The notes: generated from the sequence alone by a model not told the origin. A DNA stretch of 46,683 nt from Burkholderiales bacterium (GCA_947377275.1 CANCFV010000017.1:1-46683); one strand, 5' to 3'; counted from the stretch's first letter, positions 6,773-16,745 are shown. A program made the numbers and translations.

Positions 6773-8620
6773 ATGGACATCCAACCTGACAAGCAGAACC
6801 TCGATAGGACTTTTGCCAATACGGTCTATTACATCGACTTCTACCAGCGCGATTACAAGTGGACTGAGGAGCCTGTTCGTCGCTTGATGGACGATGTGTT
6901 CTACCAGTTTGACGAAGCCTATGCCAAGCACAACGCGCTTGAGCCCACAGCCGAGAACGTCAATGCCAGATACCCCTGGTACTACCTGAACACCTATGTG
7001 ACCAACACCGTGCAAGGCCGTGTGTTTGTCGTTGATGGCCAGCAGCGCCTCACCACGCTGACGTTGTTCCTGGTTCAGCTATACAGGATGGCCAAGGGCT
7101 TTGAGTCAAAGACCCAGGGTTGGCTGGAGCGAAAGATTGCTGGATATGCCGGTGTCGAGTATGAGTTCTGGATGAACCATGTGCGTCACATCCATGTGCT
7201 CAAGGCATTCATGGATGGCGTGGCGCCGGGGCAAATTTCGACATCGTCAGGCGTCACCGCAGACAACATGGTGAAGAACTTCAAGCTCATTGCTGATGAG
7301 CTTGTTCGCCGCTTGGAGACCAAGCACAAGTTCGATACGTTCGTCTTTTACTTCCTGCATCGGTTAGTGTTGATCAACCTGTCCGTTGACACTTTGCATG
7401 TGCCCATGGTCTTTGAGGTGATCAATGATCGAGGCGTTCGGCTGAAACCCTACGAAATTTTGAAGGGCAAACTGCTGGGGCAAATCGACAAGATCGAACT
7501 CGACAGCGGTGGCTTCAACGAGCTTTGGGATGACCGTGTCAAAGCCGTCAATGCCGTCCGGGAAGATGAAATTGACAATTTCTTCCGGTACTGGCTCAAG
7601 GCGAAGTTTGCGGACACGCGCAAAACTGGCCAGCGTTTCGATGGTGACTATCACCGCGAGATGTTCAAGTCAGACATGAACGAACAGCTCAAGCTTGATC
7701 ACGATGTGGGGGCGGTGAAGGCCTTCTTGAAGAACACCTTCAGCTATTACGCCACCTTGTATGGCAAGTTGCTTGCGGCTGCGTCGAGCGAAGATCCAAG
7801 CTGCCCAGCCGTTTTTTACAACAGCTTGAACGAGCTGGACAGCCAGTACTTGCTGGTCTTGTCTGCCTGCAAGGTGCACGACCCAGAGGAGGCCGATAAG
7901 GTTCGGCTGGTTACCGAGCAGCTTGACCGACTCTTCACCCTGCTGCGTTTACAAGGGGCGTATGACAGCAATGAATTTGCGGCCCGTCTGTTTGAGGTCA
8001 GCGCAGAGATTCGAAATCAGCCAGCGGCTTTGATCCCCGCCATCTTTGACAGGCACTTGATTGCGGAAATCGCCGAACGGCGTACAACCGATGTCAAGCA
8101 TGCTTTTAGTTACGCCTTGTTCAGGCCTATGTCCATCGACCGATTGAACCCCAGGTTCATTCGGTACTTCTTTGCCCGCATCGAACAGCTTTTGGCGTCG
8201 GGCATGCAGTTGCAGATGAAGCATTCCCTGCATGAGCTGGTCACATCCAGGGGAAGCAAGACCGGTTTCCATGTGGAGCACATCCTCTCTCGCAACCCAG
8301 AGAGTCTGGCTGCCTTCAAAGGTGACGAGGAGCGATTCGAGGTGGAGCGCAACCGCTTGGGCGGGGTCCTTTTGCTCAAAGGCAAGGACAACATTTCAAG
8401 CAGCAATGAGCTGTACGCGGACAAACTCAAGTCCTACGCGAACTCACTGTATTGGAATGAAACGCTCAGGGCTGACACCTACAAGAGCAAGCTGGATTTC
8501 CTGGCCTTCATCAAGAACAATGACTTGAACTTCCAACCCTTGGAGACGTTCGGGCCAGAGCAGCTCGAAGAGCGTCAACGCTTATTGTTTGTGCTGAGCG
8601 AATTGATCTGGAAGACCTGA
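6773..8620 (+). CDS. DUF262/DUF1524 protein, GmrSD/BrxU-like type IV restriction nuclease
   Basis: This 615-residue single-chain protein has the DUF262 (ParB-like nucleotide-hydrolysing) N-terminal domain, including the hallmark VDGQQRLTTL at residues 87-96 and the upstream YQRDYKWTEE. It also has a C-terminal DUF1524 His-Me (HNH-like) nuclease domain with HVEHILSRNPE around His500-His503 and NRLGGVLLL starting at Asn527. Fused forms of this type (GmrSD, BrxU, SspE relatives) cut modified phage DNA using NTPs; that is family knowledge. The gene reads toward the large leftward RM-like block and ends 39 bases from the end of the Res-like gene, with a hairpin between them. An enzyme against modified DNA next to a methyltransferase-based system parallels BREX islands carrying BrxU. 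Substrate range is unknown. Confidence 0.9.
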   Translation: MDIQPDKQNLDRTFANTVYYIDFYQRDYKWTEEPVRRLMDDVFYQFDEAYAKHNALEPTAENVNARYPWYYLNTYVTNTVQGRVFVVDGQQRLTTLTLFLVQLYRMAKGFESKTQGWLERKIAGYAGVEYEFWMNHVRHIHVLKAFMDGVAPGQISTSSGVTADNMVKNFKLIADELVRRLETKHKFDTFVFYFLHRLVLINLSVDTLHVPMVFEVINDRGVRLKPYEILKGKLLGQIDKIELDSGGFNELWDDRVKAVNAVREDEIDNFFRYWLKAKFADTRKTGQRFDGDYHREMFKSDMNEQLKLDHDVGAVKAFLKNTFSYYATLYGKLLAAASSEDPSCPAVFYNSLNELDSQYLLVLSACKVHDPEEADKVRLVTEQLDRLFTLLRLQGAYDSNEFAARLFEVSAEIRNQPAALIPAIFDRHLIAEIAERRTTDVKHAFSYALFRPMSIDRLNPRFIRYFFARIEQLLASGMQLQMKHSLHELVTSRGSKTGFHVEHILSRNPESLAAFKGDEERFEVERNRLGGVLLLKGKDNISSSNELYADKLKSYANSLYWNETLRADTYKSKLDFLAFIKNNDLNFQPLETFGPEQLEERQRLLFVLSELIWKT

Positions 8621-8629
8621 GATTCAAGG

Positions 8630-8656
8630 GATTGGGGCGACACGGGCGCCCCAATC
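8630..8656. terminator. Bidirectional hairpin between convergent genes
   Basis: Arms GATTGGGGCG (8630-8639) and CGCCCCAATC (8647-8656) are perfectly complementary over 10 bp with a 7-base loop. They lie in the 39-base gap between the convergent stop codons at 8620 and 8660. There is no clear U-run on either side, so it may slow polymerase or protect mRNA ends rather than act as a standard intrinsic terminator. Confidence 0.65.
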
Positions 8657-8659
8657 AGC

Positions 8660-11600
8660 TCAAGCGACCGCGATCGTTCGCAGGAAGATCTCGTTCACAT
8701 AGCTAGAAGCCCCAGCATCCTTTTGAAACAGGACATGCCGATCGGCAAAGTCTTCAAGCGTGGCCATGCCTGGTTGCCACCAACGCACAGCACCCAAGGG
8801 GGTGTTGGACACGACGAACGAGTGCAACGAGATCTTGCCTTTGCGAGCCGGGTCTTTGATGGCCAATTTCTCTTCGATCTCTTTGACGGTTTCAAAGAAG
8901 CGCAACTTCGGATCGTTCAGACCCTCGCAACGCAAGATGCCCTTTGGGTCAACAAAGATCACATGCTGGCGGCCCTTGTCGAGCACCCAAAGGATGAAAT
9001 CAGGGTAGAAATTCCCTGCCTCAAAGAACCCAACGCCCCGGCCTTTTGACTGGTTGCGCAAAAGGTATACCTCTTTGCTGTCAAGCAGTGCTGGCCGACT
9101 CTGGCAATAGTTGCGCAAATCGACCACGAAGTCGCGTTCTCCCTCGTTCAAGTGCACGGGGCTAACGCTGAGCAGGTCAGTGTCCACGCCGTTACGCAGG
9201 TGAAGCAGGGGAGAGTAAAGGTGCTGATCAAAGAACAGCGCCTCACCCTTGCCGCCAATGTTGAAATCGGTGAGGTTGCCGTCGCTGATGTGCTGCTGTA
9301 ACTCAACCAGGCGCTGGATGATCAGCTTCTCAGATCGGTCCACCAGAACTTTGTAGGCATCAATGAAATTGGGGTCTGTGGGCGATAACTCCTCGTACAC
9401 ACGGTGAGGCGCTTCATAGGCGTCTTTCTTGACCTTGTAGAAGCGGTCGCAGTACTTGCGAAGCAGTGCAGTGGCGATCTCCTCCCACTCCTTCACTTTG
9501 TCGAAGCTGTCTGGCTGCATCACCTCCTGCGGAACGTAAAGCGCATACCAGTCGTTGCCAGGCTTGAGCAATGCCCAGGGCATCTCGCGGCTCAAGTTCA
9601 AGTTGTGCCAACCGCGCTCCGCTTTGAGCTGCTGCAGTGCCAGGTAAATGGCATCAAAGTCCATGAAGGCCAGATGCTCATCGGTCAAGAAAGCCCTGTT
9701 GCGACTCGTCTGAATCTGGGAGAACGCCACGCCCTTGCTGGCCTTGGAAGACACGCGCGGATACCAGTCCAACACTACGTCGCCCGGCTTCAGGCCAATG
9801 GCTTCGGCCGCAGCAAGAGAGGTCTTCTCTTCCTTCTTGAAGTTGATGTTGTCTGGAACCTTGACCGTCACCAAGGGTGTGGTGGGCAGCTTGATGCGCA
9901 CGGGAATATCGAAGGTCTTGCGGTCATCGGGCTTCGTGATGCCTTCGCCTTCCAGGAACTCGTTGAATCGCTCCATGTAGTCCGACTTCACGCCGAACAC
10001 GTTCAAGGTTTCAAGCAAAGGAAGGTAGGGATCTTTGGCGACCCAGACGAGCTCTTTGCCCTTTGCAGCCCAGTGGATGGCACGGCTGCGCTTCAAGCTT
10101 GACGCAAAGCCTTTGAGCCGCACGCCACGGCCAAACAACTGGATGATCTCGGAGCCTTCGCTCTGGCCGACATGCATCAGCCCTAGCGTGGAAACGCGAT
10201 AGCTGTTCCACCCTTCACTGAAGCGCTTGGAGCCAATCAGCAAGGTGAGCTTGGAGCTCTTGTCGTTCAAAGAACGGAACAAGGATTCACCAAATGGGCG
10301 CTCCGACACGTGGAGCAGCTCAGGGTGGGCTTCGCACAAGTCCGCCACCTTACGCGCATCGCCCACGTTCACCACGCCGAAGGGTTCCTCTGCAGCGCCA
10401 AGGCGCAGTGCCAGTTCGCCATCGCCACCCGTCAAATATTCCACATGCAGGCTGCCGCCAGCGGGCGCGTTGAACATCGTAGACAAGATGTCGTCAAACA
10501 CGGTCTGCGCTGTGCCTCCGCTCTGAGCCAGGTAGGGAAATGCTTCGGAGAAGGTATCCCTTTGCTGTTGGTCCAGCAGGCCCGTGTCGCCACTCAATAG
10601 CTTTTGAATGTGAGCGACTGTCTTTGCCCTGTCTGCCACTAACTCAGCCAGGAACAGCAGGATGTCGACCACGTCTGACACCTGTTTTTTGTTCTCTGTC
10701 CGCACCGCCGTGACTTTGCTGCCCACAAACACCCACAGCGGCTTGGCAATGGCGAACGCCTTGTAGCGGCCATGCTGGTCTTCATAGATGCGCAGTTGCT
10801 GGTAGTAGCTCAACAGGCAAGCAGTGAGGTACAGCCTGCGCCGCTCCTCTTCGGCTTGGCTGCCCTCCTGCCCATCGATGTTCAGGATCTTGTAGTCTTT
10901 GCCAAAGCCGTCGGCATGGAAGTATCGGTAGGAGTAGTCAAACAGAATGCTTTTGGCGTACTCATCGGCCAACGCGGTGTCACCGCCCACGGCCTGACCC
11001 AAGGTGGCTGAATACTCGAAGGTGAAGCCGTTCTGAGCCAGGCGGCTGCGCATGTCTGACCAGACTTCGCCTTGCGATCCACGGTGTGCTTCGTCAATCA
11101 AGACCAAGTTGTTCGTCTCGAACTGATCAACGGAGACTGTTTTCTTCTTGCCCTCGTCGCGCAATTTGTTCATGTCGATGACATCGACAGTCTGACCACG
11201 GAACAGGCCCGTGCTGTTGCCAGTGCTGTCTTTGTCAAACGGTGCCGCCGCGATACCCGACTCACCCAACTCTTGCAGATGTTGACGTGTCAGGCCCTCA
11301 TTGGGCGTGAGCAGCACCACGCGGTTGATCTCGTGGGTGCGCCGGTACTTGGCGAGGTAATGCCTGAACTGAAGCAAGTTCACATGCATCAGCAGGGTTT
11401 TGCCGCTGCCTGTGGCGTTCCACAAAGATATTTTGCGCAGTGAGCCCGTCGTATAGGGTTTGATGAGGTCTTTTTTGACCTCGCCGAAGCTCTTCAGTGC
11501 TTCGTTGAAATCCGACACATGCGCGTTCAGCGCATCAAGCAGACCTTGCTCATCGCGGAAGTACCAATCCAAGTAGATCTCAGCGAACATCAAGGTCATG

Positions 11601-11908
11601 TACTGAAAGTACTTCCATTGAAGGTGCTGTGATCGCCTGCTCGAAATGGCATCTGTGTGCCTGGCGATGTTGGCGTCGTACTCCAGGATCTGTTCACGCG
11701 CGATGGCGCCACCCGATGGCAGAAGTCGGGTCAGCTCATCCGCAAAGCGGAATGAGCCATCCTCTTCTCGCAACTCCATGGACTCGTCAGTGAGTCGCTT
11801 CGTGACTTCACGGAAGGCGTCTTGCTCGATGTCTAAAGGGCTAGCCCCAAAGACACTGAAAAGGAAGCGTTGAAGCACCAGCTTACGGGGGAATGGAACG
11901 TTTGCCAT
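8660..11908 (-). CDS. Type III Res-like DEAD/DEAH helicase-endonuclease
   Basis: This 1082-residue protein has a superfamily 2 helicase core. Walker A is ATGSGKT (Lys170), the DEAH motif is LIDEAHRG (Asp272-His275), motif V is GSKRFSEGWNSYRVSTLG, and motif VI is QLFGRGVRLKG near residues 588-598. Near the C-terminus is a PD-(D/E)xK-like nuclease signature, FYPDFILWVL about 15 residues before IFVDPKG (about 967-989). This layout is that of type III restriction (Res) subunits, which translocate on DNA and cut with a partner Mod enzyme. The start ATG overlaps the stop of the ATPase gene as TAATG, implying translational coupling. It is the last gene of the leftward block. A type III-like restriction role is well supported; cooperation with the SNF2 helicase is inferred. 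Confidence 0.9.
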   Translation of the reverse strand: MANVPFPRKLVLQRFLFSVFGASPLDIEQDAFREVTKRLTDESMELREEDGSFRFADELTRLLPSGGAIAREQILEYDANIARHTDAISSRRSQHLQWKYFQYMTLMFAEIYLDWYFRDEQGLLDALNAHVSDFNEALKSFGEVKKDLIKPYTTGSLRKISLWNATGSGKTLLMHVNLLQFRHYLAKYRRTHEINRVVLLTPNEGLTRQHLQELGESGIAAAPFDKDSTGNSTGLFRGQTVDVIDMNKLRDEGKKKTVSVDQFETNNLVLIDEAHRGSQGEVWSDMRSRLAQNGFTFEYSATLGQAVGGDTALADEYAKSILFDYSYRYFHADGFGKDYKILNIDGQEGSQAEEERRRLYLTACLLSYYQQLRIYEDQHGRYKAFAIAKPLWVFVGSKVTAVRTENKKQVSDVVDILLFLAELVADRAKTVAHIQKLLSGDTGLLDQQQRDTFSEAFPYLAQSGGTAQTVFDDILSTMFNAPAGGSLHVEYLTGGDGELALRLGAAEEPFGVVNVGDARKVADLCEAHPELLHVSERPFGESLFRSLNDKSSKLTLLIGSKRFSEGWNSYRVSTLGLMHVGQSEGSEIIQLFGRGVRLKGFASSLKRSRAIHWAAKGKELVWVAKDPYLPLLETLNVFGVKSDYMERFNEFLEGEGITKPDDRKTFDIPVRIKLPTTPLVTVKVPDNINFKKEEKTSLAAAEAIGLKPGDVVLDWYPRVSSKASKGVAFSQIQTSRNRAFLTDEHLAFMDFDAIYLALQQLKAERGWHNLNLSREMPWALLKPGNDWYALYVPQEVMQPDSFDKVKEWEEIATALLRKYCDRFYKVKKDAYEAPHRVYEELSPTDPNFIDAYKVLVDRSEKLIIQRLVELQQHISDGNLTDFNIGGKGEALFFDQHLYSPLLHLRNGVDTDLLSVSPVHLNEGERDFVVDLRNYCQSRPALLDSKEVYLLRNQSKGRGVGFFEAGNFYPDFILWVLDKGRQHVIFVDPKGILRCEGLNDPKLRFFETVKEIEEKLAIKDPARKGKISLHSFVVSNTPLGAVRWWQPGMATLEDFADRHVLFQKDAGASSYVNEIFLRTIAVA

Positions 11909-13563
11909 TAGATTGCCTCTGCCGCCTGTATTGCGCCTGCCGCCGCAACAACCTGTAATGCTGCCTGCGGTGGGCTTGGAGGCAATAAATTCAAAGCTTC
12001 ACACATTTGTTTCAGACGACTAGAGACAGGCTCCACGTACGGGGACCAGCGTTCACTGGCTGCAATTGCCCCTATCAGGCGAGCGTGTAGGCTTCCAAGC
12101 TCATTGGTGATGTCGGCGGGTGCGTCAGACTCACACTTCATCTTCGCCAGCTCGTATAGAGCAACTTTAGGTTGCGGCGGCGGCCGCATCCTCGCGATCT
12201 CGCCAAGATCTTCAATGAGCCACGGCGGAGCTTTCCCAGCGTCTCTAAGCTCCTGTGCAACAGAGAGGAAGAAGCTCTCTGGATTCTCTTGGTTTGCTGC
12301 ATGGAACTCTGTGACCAAGGCTGTGGCTTGTGCGCGTTTCCTCTCTACCCACACACGAGGTCCGTCAAGCGGCATGTTTTCACCGACCATGCTGATCCGC
12401 TTTTCAATTTCCGTGCGCTTTTCTTCGAGCGAAGTAGCAACATCGCCATCACCGACAATCATCACGTTGTCCACGTTGTCTCGGTCAATCACGATCCCGG
12501 CAGCCACCGAGAAAAGATTGCTCGCGCTGTAGGCCACGCCAATTTTCTGGATGAACTTCTTTACGTTGAGTTCGTTCGCAAGGTGGTCGACGATCTTCTT
12601 GGCGAGCTCATCCTCCACCCAAATCGTGATCTTCTTGATGTCGGAAAGGTGTCCCGATAGCGCGTGCTGGTCTGCAGGCGCAAGGCCTTTCTTGCAGGTG
12701 ACCGCATCTGTTGCTTTGTCGACATTAAGTGAGTAGGTGCACAGTCGGCCCTTCCAGCTCTTGATACCCAACCAATGGGTCGAGATCACGACCTGCAACT
12801 TCTTTTTTTCGGCTTGCTCTTCCAAGAACAACAGCAAGTCGTGCATCGCTTTGTTGTGGAGGGAAACTTCCGGTTCCTCGATCAGGATCAAACTTCCTTT
12901 GGGCGCTAAAAAAACCTCCCGAACTACTTCGAATATCTTCTGCTCGCCCGCACCCATGTAGTGAGAGGGATAAGTGACCTTTCCAAGGCTCCGATCGTCG
13001 AGCGAAGCGTAGAGGAAGCTTTGGATTGCTCCTGAATTTTTCTTTGCATGCCCCGCGGCTGGATAGCTGCGATCCATGATTTTCCCAATTTCGCCCAAGT
13101 ACGAAAGAAGTCTGGGGCCATCTAGCTCTATGAAATCAGACTTCACATACTCAAGAGATTCGTCTTCGGCATCCCTCTCGATGTGTGGGACTGCATCACC
13201 AATGCCTATGAGCTTGACATAGCGTTGGAATCGGTTCTGAGGCAAGGGTTGCCAAGCACCTTCGAGCTTTGTGAACACCCGCGTTTCGTCCTGGTCGCCC
13301 TTGATGTCAACGTCAAAACTTGAGCCGTTCCAGTCGCACCCCTCATATGACTTGAAGAACTTTTGGGGACGATAGTCTTCTTGCTTGAGTGCGATTCTTT
13401 GCTTAGGTTGGAACGTGCAAGCCAAAGCACGCATGATGGTCGATTTGCCTGAACCATTTACGCCGACGATTGCGGTGACGCCCACCTCAGGAAGCTCTAG
13501 CTCGATGTCTCTCAACCGCTGAAGTTGGTGGATCTTTAAACGAGTGATCGCGTTGTTTGCCAT
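11908..13563 (-). CDS. ABC/SMC-type AAA ATPase (OLD-like architecture)
   Basis: This 551-residue protein has an ABC-class ATP-binding domain. It opens with the strand LKIHQLQRLRDIELELPEVG, then Walker A GVNGSGKST (Lys40), and later Walker B LILIEEPEVSLH (Glu229, Glu230), with a following H-loop region near ISTHWLGI. The remaining 300 residues contain IWVEDELAKKIV and VMIVGDGD, which could be the acidic motifs of a divergent Toprim-like nuclease as in OLD proteins, but I cannot confirm that. The gene lies 8 bases after the methyltransferase stop and overlaps the Res start, so it is a fixed member of the operon. Similar ATPases act as sensors or regulators in several anti-phage systems. Its role between Mod and Res is not a feature of ordinary type III systems. 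Confidence 0.85.
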   Translation of the reverse strand: MANNAITRLKIHQLQRLRDIELELPEVGVTAIVGVNGSGKSTIMRALACTFQPKQRIALKQEDYRPQKFFKSYEGCDWNGSSFDVDIKGDQDETRVFTKLEGAWQPLPQNRFQRYVKLIGIGDAVPHIERDAEDESLEYVKSDFIELDGPRLLSYLGEIGKIMDRSYPAAGHAKKNSGAIQSFLYASLDDRSLGKVTYPSHYMGAGEQKIFEVVREVFLAPKGSLILIEEPEVSLHNKAMHDLLLFLEEQAEKKKLQVVISTHWLGIKSWKGRLCTYSLNVDKATDAVTCKKGLAPADQHALSGHLSDIKKITIWVEDELAKKIVDHLANELNVKKFIQKIGVAYSASNLFSVAAGIVIDRDNVDNVMIVGDGDVATSLEEKRTEIEKRISMVGENMPLDGPRVWVERKRAQATALVTEFHAANQENPESFFLSVAQELRDAGKAPPWLIEDLGEIARMRPPPQPKVALYELAKMKCESDAPADITNELGSLHARLIGAIAASERWSPYVEPVSSRLKQMCEALNLLPPSPPQAALQVVAAAGAIQAAEAI

Positions 13564-13571
13564 GGCGTGAG

Positions 13572-16500
13572 TCAGTTCGGATTGCCAAACATCAGCGATG
13601 TGAAGTGGTCTTCAGTAAGTCGGACCTTCCAGGTCTCATCCGGCCGCTTCAGGTTTTCGATGTTGTTGTCGCCGTTCACGAAGATCAGGTCGAACTCTTG
13701 ATCACGGCTGTTGTAGGCCTGCTTCTTGAACCAGGTATCCAGTTCGTCGCGACCCACATCCTGAGTGTTTCTCCACAGGACCAATACGCGCTCGCCGGAG
13801 GCGAGTGAGCCGGTGACTTCCAGGACGCCCTTGAGGGTGCGCATGCTCACCACACGCAGTCCAAGCAGGTAGTTGAAGGTCTCCACCAGGTCGAGCTTGA
13901 CCCGGCGGCTCTCGTCGTTGCGAGTGACGACCATCTCGACATTGAACGGATCATTGAAGCGATCCATGTTCAGCAAGCTGGCGCGAGCCTCTACGTCGAG
14001 CATGTACTTGAGCACATAGTTCTCACGGAAGGCAGGCGAGGAGTCCAGCAATGCCTGCTGGTTGGTGTCACGTGCCAACGCCAGGTTGTCGCAGGCGTCC
14101 TCATACGACTCCAGCCGGACGTACTTCACCACGAGTGACACGCCTTCTGTGTTGACCGGTTTACCAGCATCCCATTGAGAGGCGAAGATGGCCTTCTGGA
14201 TGCGTGGCTTGAGTACGCGGTCAAAGTGATCACCCATTTCGACCAATACGAACCGTTGATCCATGCCTTGCTCGCGGCGCAGGTCAATGGCGGCATGCCC
14301 TGTGGAGCCTGAGCCTGCGAAGTAGTCCAGCACATAGCCCCCTTCCGGAGACAAGTAGCGGATGACACGCATCAGGTCCGGCCAAGGCTTTGGGTTGTCA
14401 AACGCGCGGTCTCCAAACAGTGCATCAAACTTTTGACTTGCCAATTGCGCGTAGCTGTAGAAAACGCTTGGCATAACTTGTCCATCGGAGTCTTCGAACA
14501 GATAGGTGATCCCGCTGGGAATCTTCCCTTCATCCTCGCCAAAAGCTATACGGCCGGTAGCATGCTCTTCCCAGAAGCGCTCTGCCGTTGGAAAGATCCA
14601 TCCTCTTGAAGGCTGCTTGCATGGGCGGCCAGTAACAGGGTGCCTCACTTCATAGCGAGGCCCACCACCGCCTGGCCAGCTTAGATCTCGATCATCCCGA
14701 TATGGTCCACGAGGGCCTACTTTTCCAAACCTGTTTAGTCTGCGGCGAGGATCTGAAACTGGAATGTCATCAAACCATTTCTTCCATCCAGTGCGGATAG
14801 CGTCCCAGTCTTGACCGTTGGTCTTGCACAAACGAGCAAACACCTGCTTTGCATCATCTAAGCCTTCTTTAGGCTCCCTGAACTTGACACCTCGTTCAAT
14901 CAGGTGATCCTTCTGGTTGGCCCACACGAGCATGTACTCGTGCCCGACGGAGAAGAACTTGGCGTCGTTCTTCCGATTACGGTCCCACACCAGCTTGGCC
15001 AGCTCATTGCGTCCATAAGTCACGTCCAGCATCTCGGCCAGTCTGTGCATCTCGGCGTCATCGATGCTGACAGTGATTGTCCCATCGGGTGTCTGCAGGG
15101 CTTTGCCAGCCAGTAGGCGGTCATGCATCAACGACATCCAGGATGAATGCTGGTAGGCATCCTTGTAGATGAAGTCGTCGCTGCCCGTGTTGTAGGGCGG
15201 GTCGATGTAGATGGTCTTGATTTGCTCTTTGTATCGTTGCTGCAGCAAGTTGAGCGCTTGAAAGTTGTCGCCATGCAGCAGCACGCCTTGCGTGTTGGCA
15301 TCGAGATCCTCGATGCCAGCCAGCACCTCGTACTTCAAACTGGTGTCGAGGTAGGCCGTGTCGAGCGTCAAGAACGGCAGAGCCTTAAGAAACGCTGGCG
15401 TCAGGGGTGCCGAATAGGTGGGGCGAGGCTGCTCGAATAGCTGTGCATCGGCGTCTTTGTTGGTTCCACCTGGGAGCTGGTCGATGGCGAACAGTCGCAC
15501 CCATTCTTCACGCAGATTGCGCTCCAGACCATCCCAGCCGCGTACACGCCGCTCTGCCGCTTCACATATCGCGGGATACAACGAGTCTGGCACCCGATCG
15601 AGTGTGATCAGCCAGTTGGTCTCCAGGACGAACTTCTTTTTGAGCCACAGCTTCTTTTGAAACTCCTCCAGCTGCGCGAGGAAGTCGATGATCTTGTGGG
15701 CGATTCGTCGCAGGGCTTTCAAGCGCGAAAGGTAACTTTCGACGGACACTGCCCGATCATTGTTTTCCAAGTCATCCAGACGTATGACTTCATTCTTGAT
15801 GAAGAAGTCGAGCTCTCGGCGCAAGAACTTGCCCAAGTTCTTGTGGATGAAATAGTCGAAGCTGTTTCGTGCCGTGTAGTCGGTCACGTACTTTTCAAGC
15901 AGCGTTCGGCCCTTGCTTTTCTCGGTTGGCGCAAGCTTGGCCATTGCTGACTTCCACAGCGACCAGTTGCTCACTCGCTGTGTCAGCGGCGCACCTTCTG
16001 GGAGGCTCAACAATCCATCAATGATCTGGGTGTTCAGATCTTTTTGCTTTCGCTTCTCACTGTCAGGCCTGTACTCGAAATAGATCACCAGCTCGTCGCC
16101 ATCAAGGCACAGCGGGTCGCTGGCCAGCATGAAGCGGCGCTCGCCTTCCGGGGAGGCGGCCTTCTTGTTGTCTTGTTCGGTGCTGACAAAGCCCAGCTCA
16201 AACCTGGCGCGGCCTTGTTCGGTCTTGAACGCGTAGCTGGTGAACTTCTCACTGGACTTGATGTAAAACTGGTCGTGATTCGACCAGTGCATCTTGACCT
16301 CTTCGCCCTCATAGGGCATCGCGTAGACACCTTCCTTGTACCGGCGAAGCGAATGGAAGTCACCATCTCGGTAGTAGCGGCTGAAGAACGTGTAGAGGTC
16401 TGAATAGCACTCGTTCTCCCAGTGCAGCAGGTCGCCCTGTTGTGCAATTTGGCCCTTGAGCTCTTTGACCAAGTCCAGGCTGTCAGGATCGATTTTCAGC

Positions 16501-16745
16501 TTCTTGGCGTTGGCGATGGCCTCTGCCAATTCCTTCTGCTTGTCTGCCAAGTCAGCGGGCAGCGCCTCTTGCAATTCCGTTCGCAAGCTGGGCATCAGCT
16601 CATGCTCTAGGAATTGGCTGATCTCATCTCGCTTGGCATTCATGATGCGGTAGATGCCAAAGTCCAGGTCGGCCTGGTCCATCTGGAACATCTCTTTCAG
16701 CTTGTCGACCAGCTGTTGGCGTTTGTTGTCGTTGGCGGTGCTCAT
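13572..16745 (-). CDS. Type III Mod-like beta-class DNA methyltransferase
   Basis: This 1057-residue protein carries the catalytic DPPY motif (Asp515-Tyr518, YIDPPYNTGSDDF) before the SAM-binding FxGxG motif (Phe809, DYFAGSGSTG). That order defines beta-class N6-adenine or N4-cytosine methyltransferases such as type III Mod subunits. Between them is a variable region suited to target recognition, including SWPGGGGPRYE and GWIFPTAERFWEE. It is much longer than a usual Mod (about 600-700 residues) because of an N-terminal extension of nearly 500 residues rich in helices. I chose ATG 16745 with GAGAAAG upstream; a start at 16778 would overlap fic. It lies 10 bases after fic and 8 bases before the ATPase gene. 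Target sequence is unknown. Confidence 0.92.
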   Translation of the reverse strand: MSTANDNKRQQLVDKLKEMFQMDQADLDFGIYRIMNAKRDEISQFLEHELMPSLRTELQEALPADLADKQKELAEAIANAKKLKIDPDSLDLVKELKGQIAQQGDLLHWENECYSDLYTFFSRYYRDGDFHSLRRYKEGVYAMPYEGEEVKMHWSNHDQFYIKSSEKFTSYAFKTEQGRARFELGFVSTEQDNKKAASPEGERRFMLASDPLCLDGDELVIYFEYRPDSEKRKQKDLNTQIIDGLLSLPEGAPLTQRVSNWSLWKSAMAKLAPTEKSKGRTLLEKYVTDYTARNSFDYFIHKNLGKFLRRELDFFIKNEVIRLDDLENNDRAVSVESYLSRLKALRRIAHKIIDFLAQLEEFQKKLWLKKKFVLETNWLITLDRVPDSLYPAICEAAERRVRGWDGLERNLREEWVRLFAIDQLPGGTNKDADAQLFEQPRPTYSAPLTPAFLKALPFLTLDTAYLDTSLKYEVLAGIEDLDANTQGVLLHGDNFQALNLLQQRYKEQIKTIYIDPPYNTGSDDFIYKDAYQHSSWMSLMHDRLLAGKALQTPDGTITVSIDDAEMHRLAEMLDVTYGRNELAKLVWDRNRKNDAKFFSVGHEYMLVWANQKDHLIERGVKFREPKEGLDDAKQVFARLCKTNGQDWDAIRTGWKKWFDDIPVSDPRRRLNRFGKVGPRGPYRDDRDLSWPGGGGPRYEVRHPVTGRPCKQPSRGWIFPTAERFWEEHATGRIAFGEDEGKIPSGITYLFEDSDGQVMPSVFYSYAQLASQKFDALFGDRAFDNPKPWPDLMRVIRYLSPEGGYVLDYFAGSGSTGHAAIDLRREQGMDQRFVLVEMGDHFDRVLKPRIQKAIFASQWDAGKPVNTEGVSLVVKYVRLESYEDACDNLALARDTNQQALLDSSPAFRENYVLKYMLDVEARASLLNMDRFNDPFNVEMVVTRNDESRRVKLDLVETFNYLLGLRVVSMRTLKGVLEVTGSLASGERVLVLWRNTQDVGRDELDTWFKKQAYNSRDQEFDLIFVNGDNNIENLKRPDETWKVRLTEDHFTSLMFGNPN

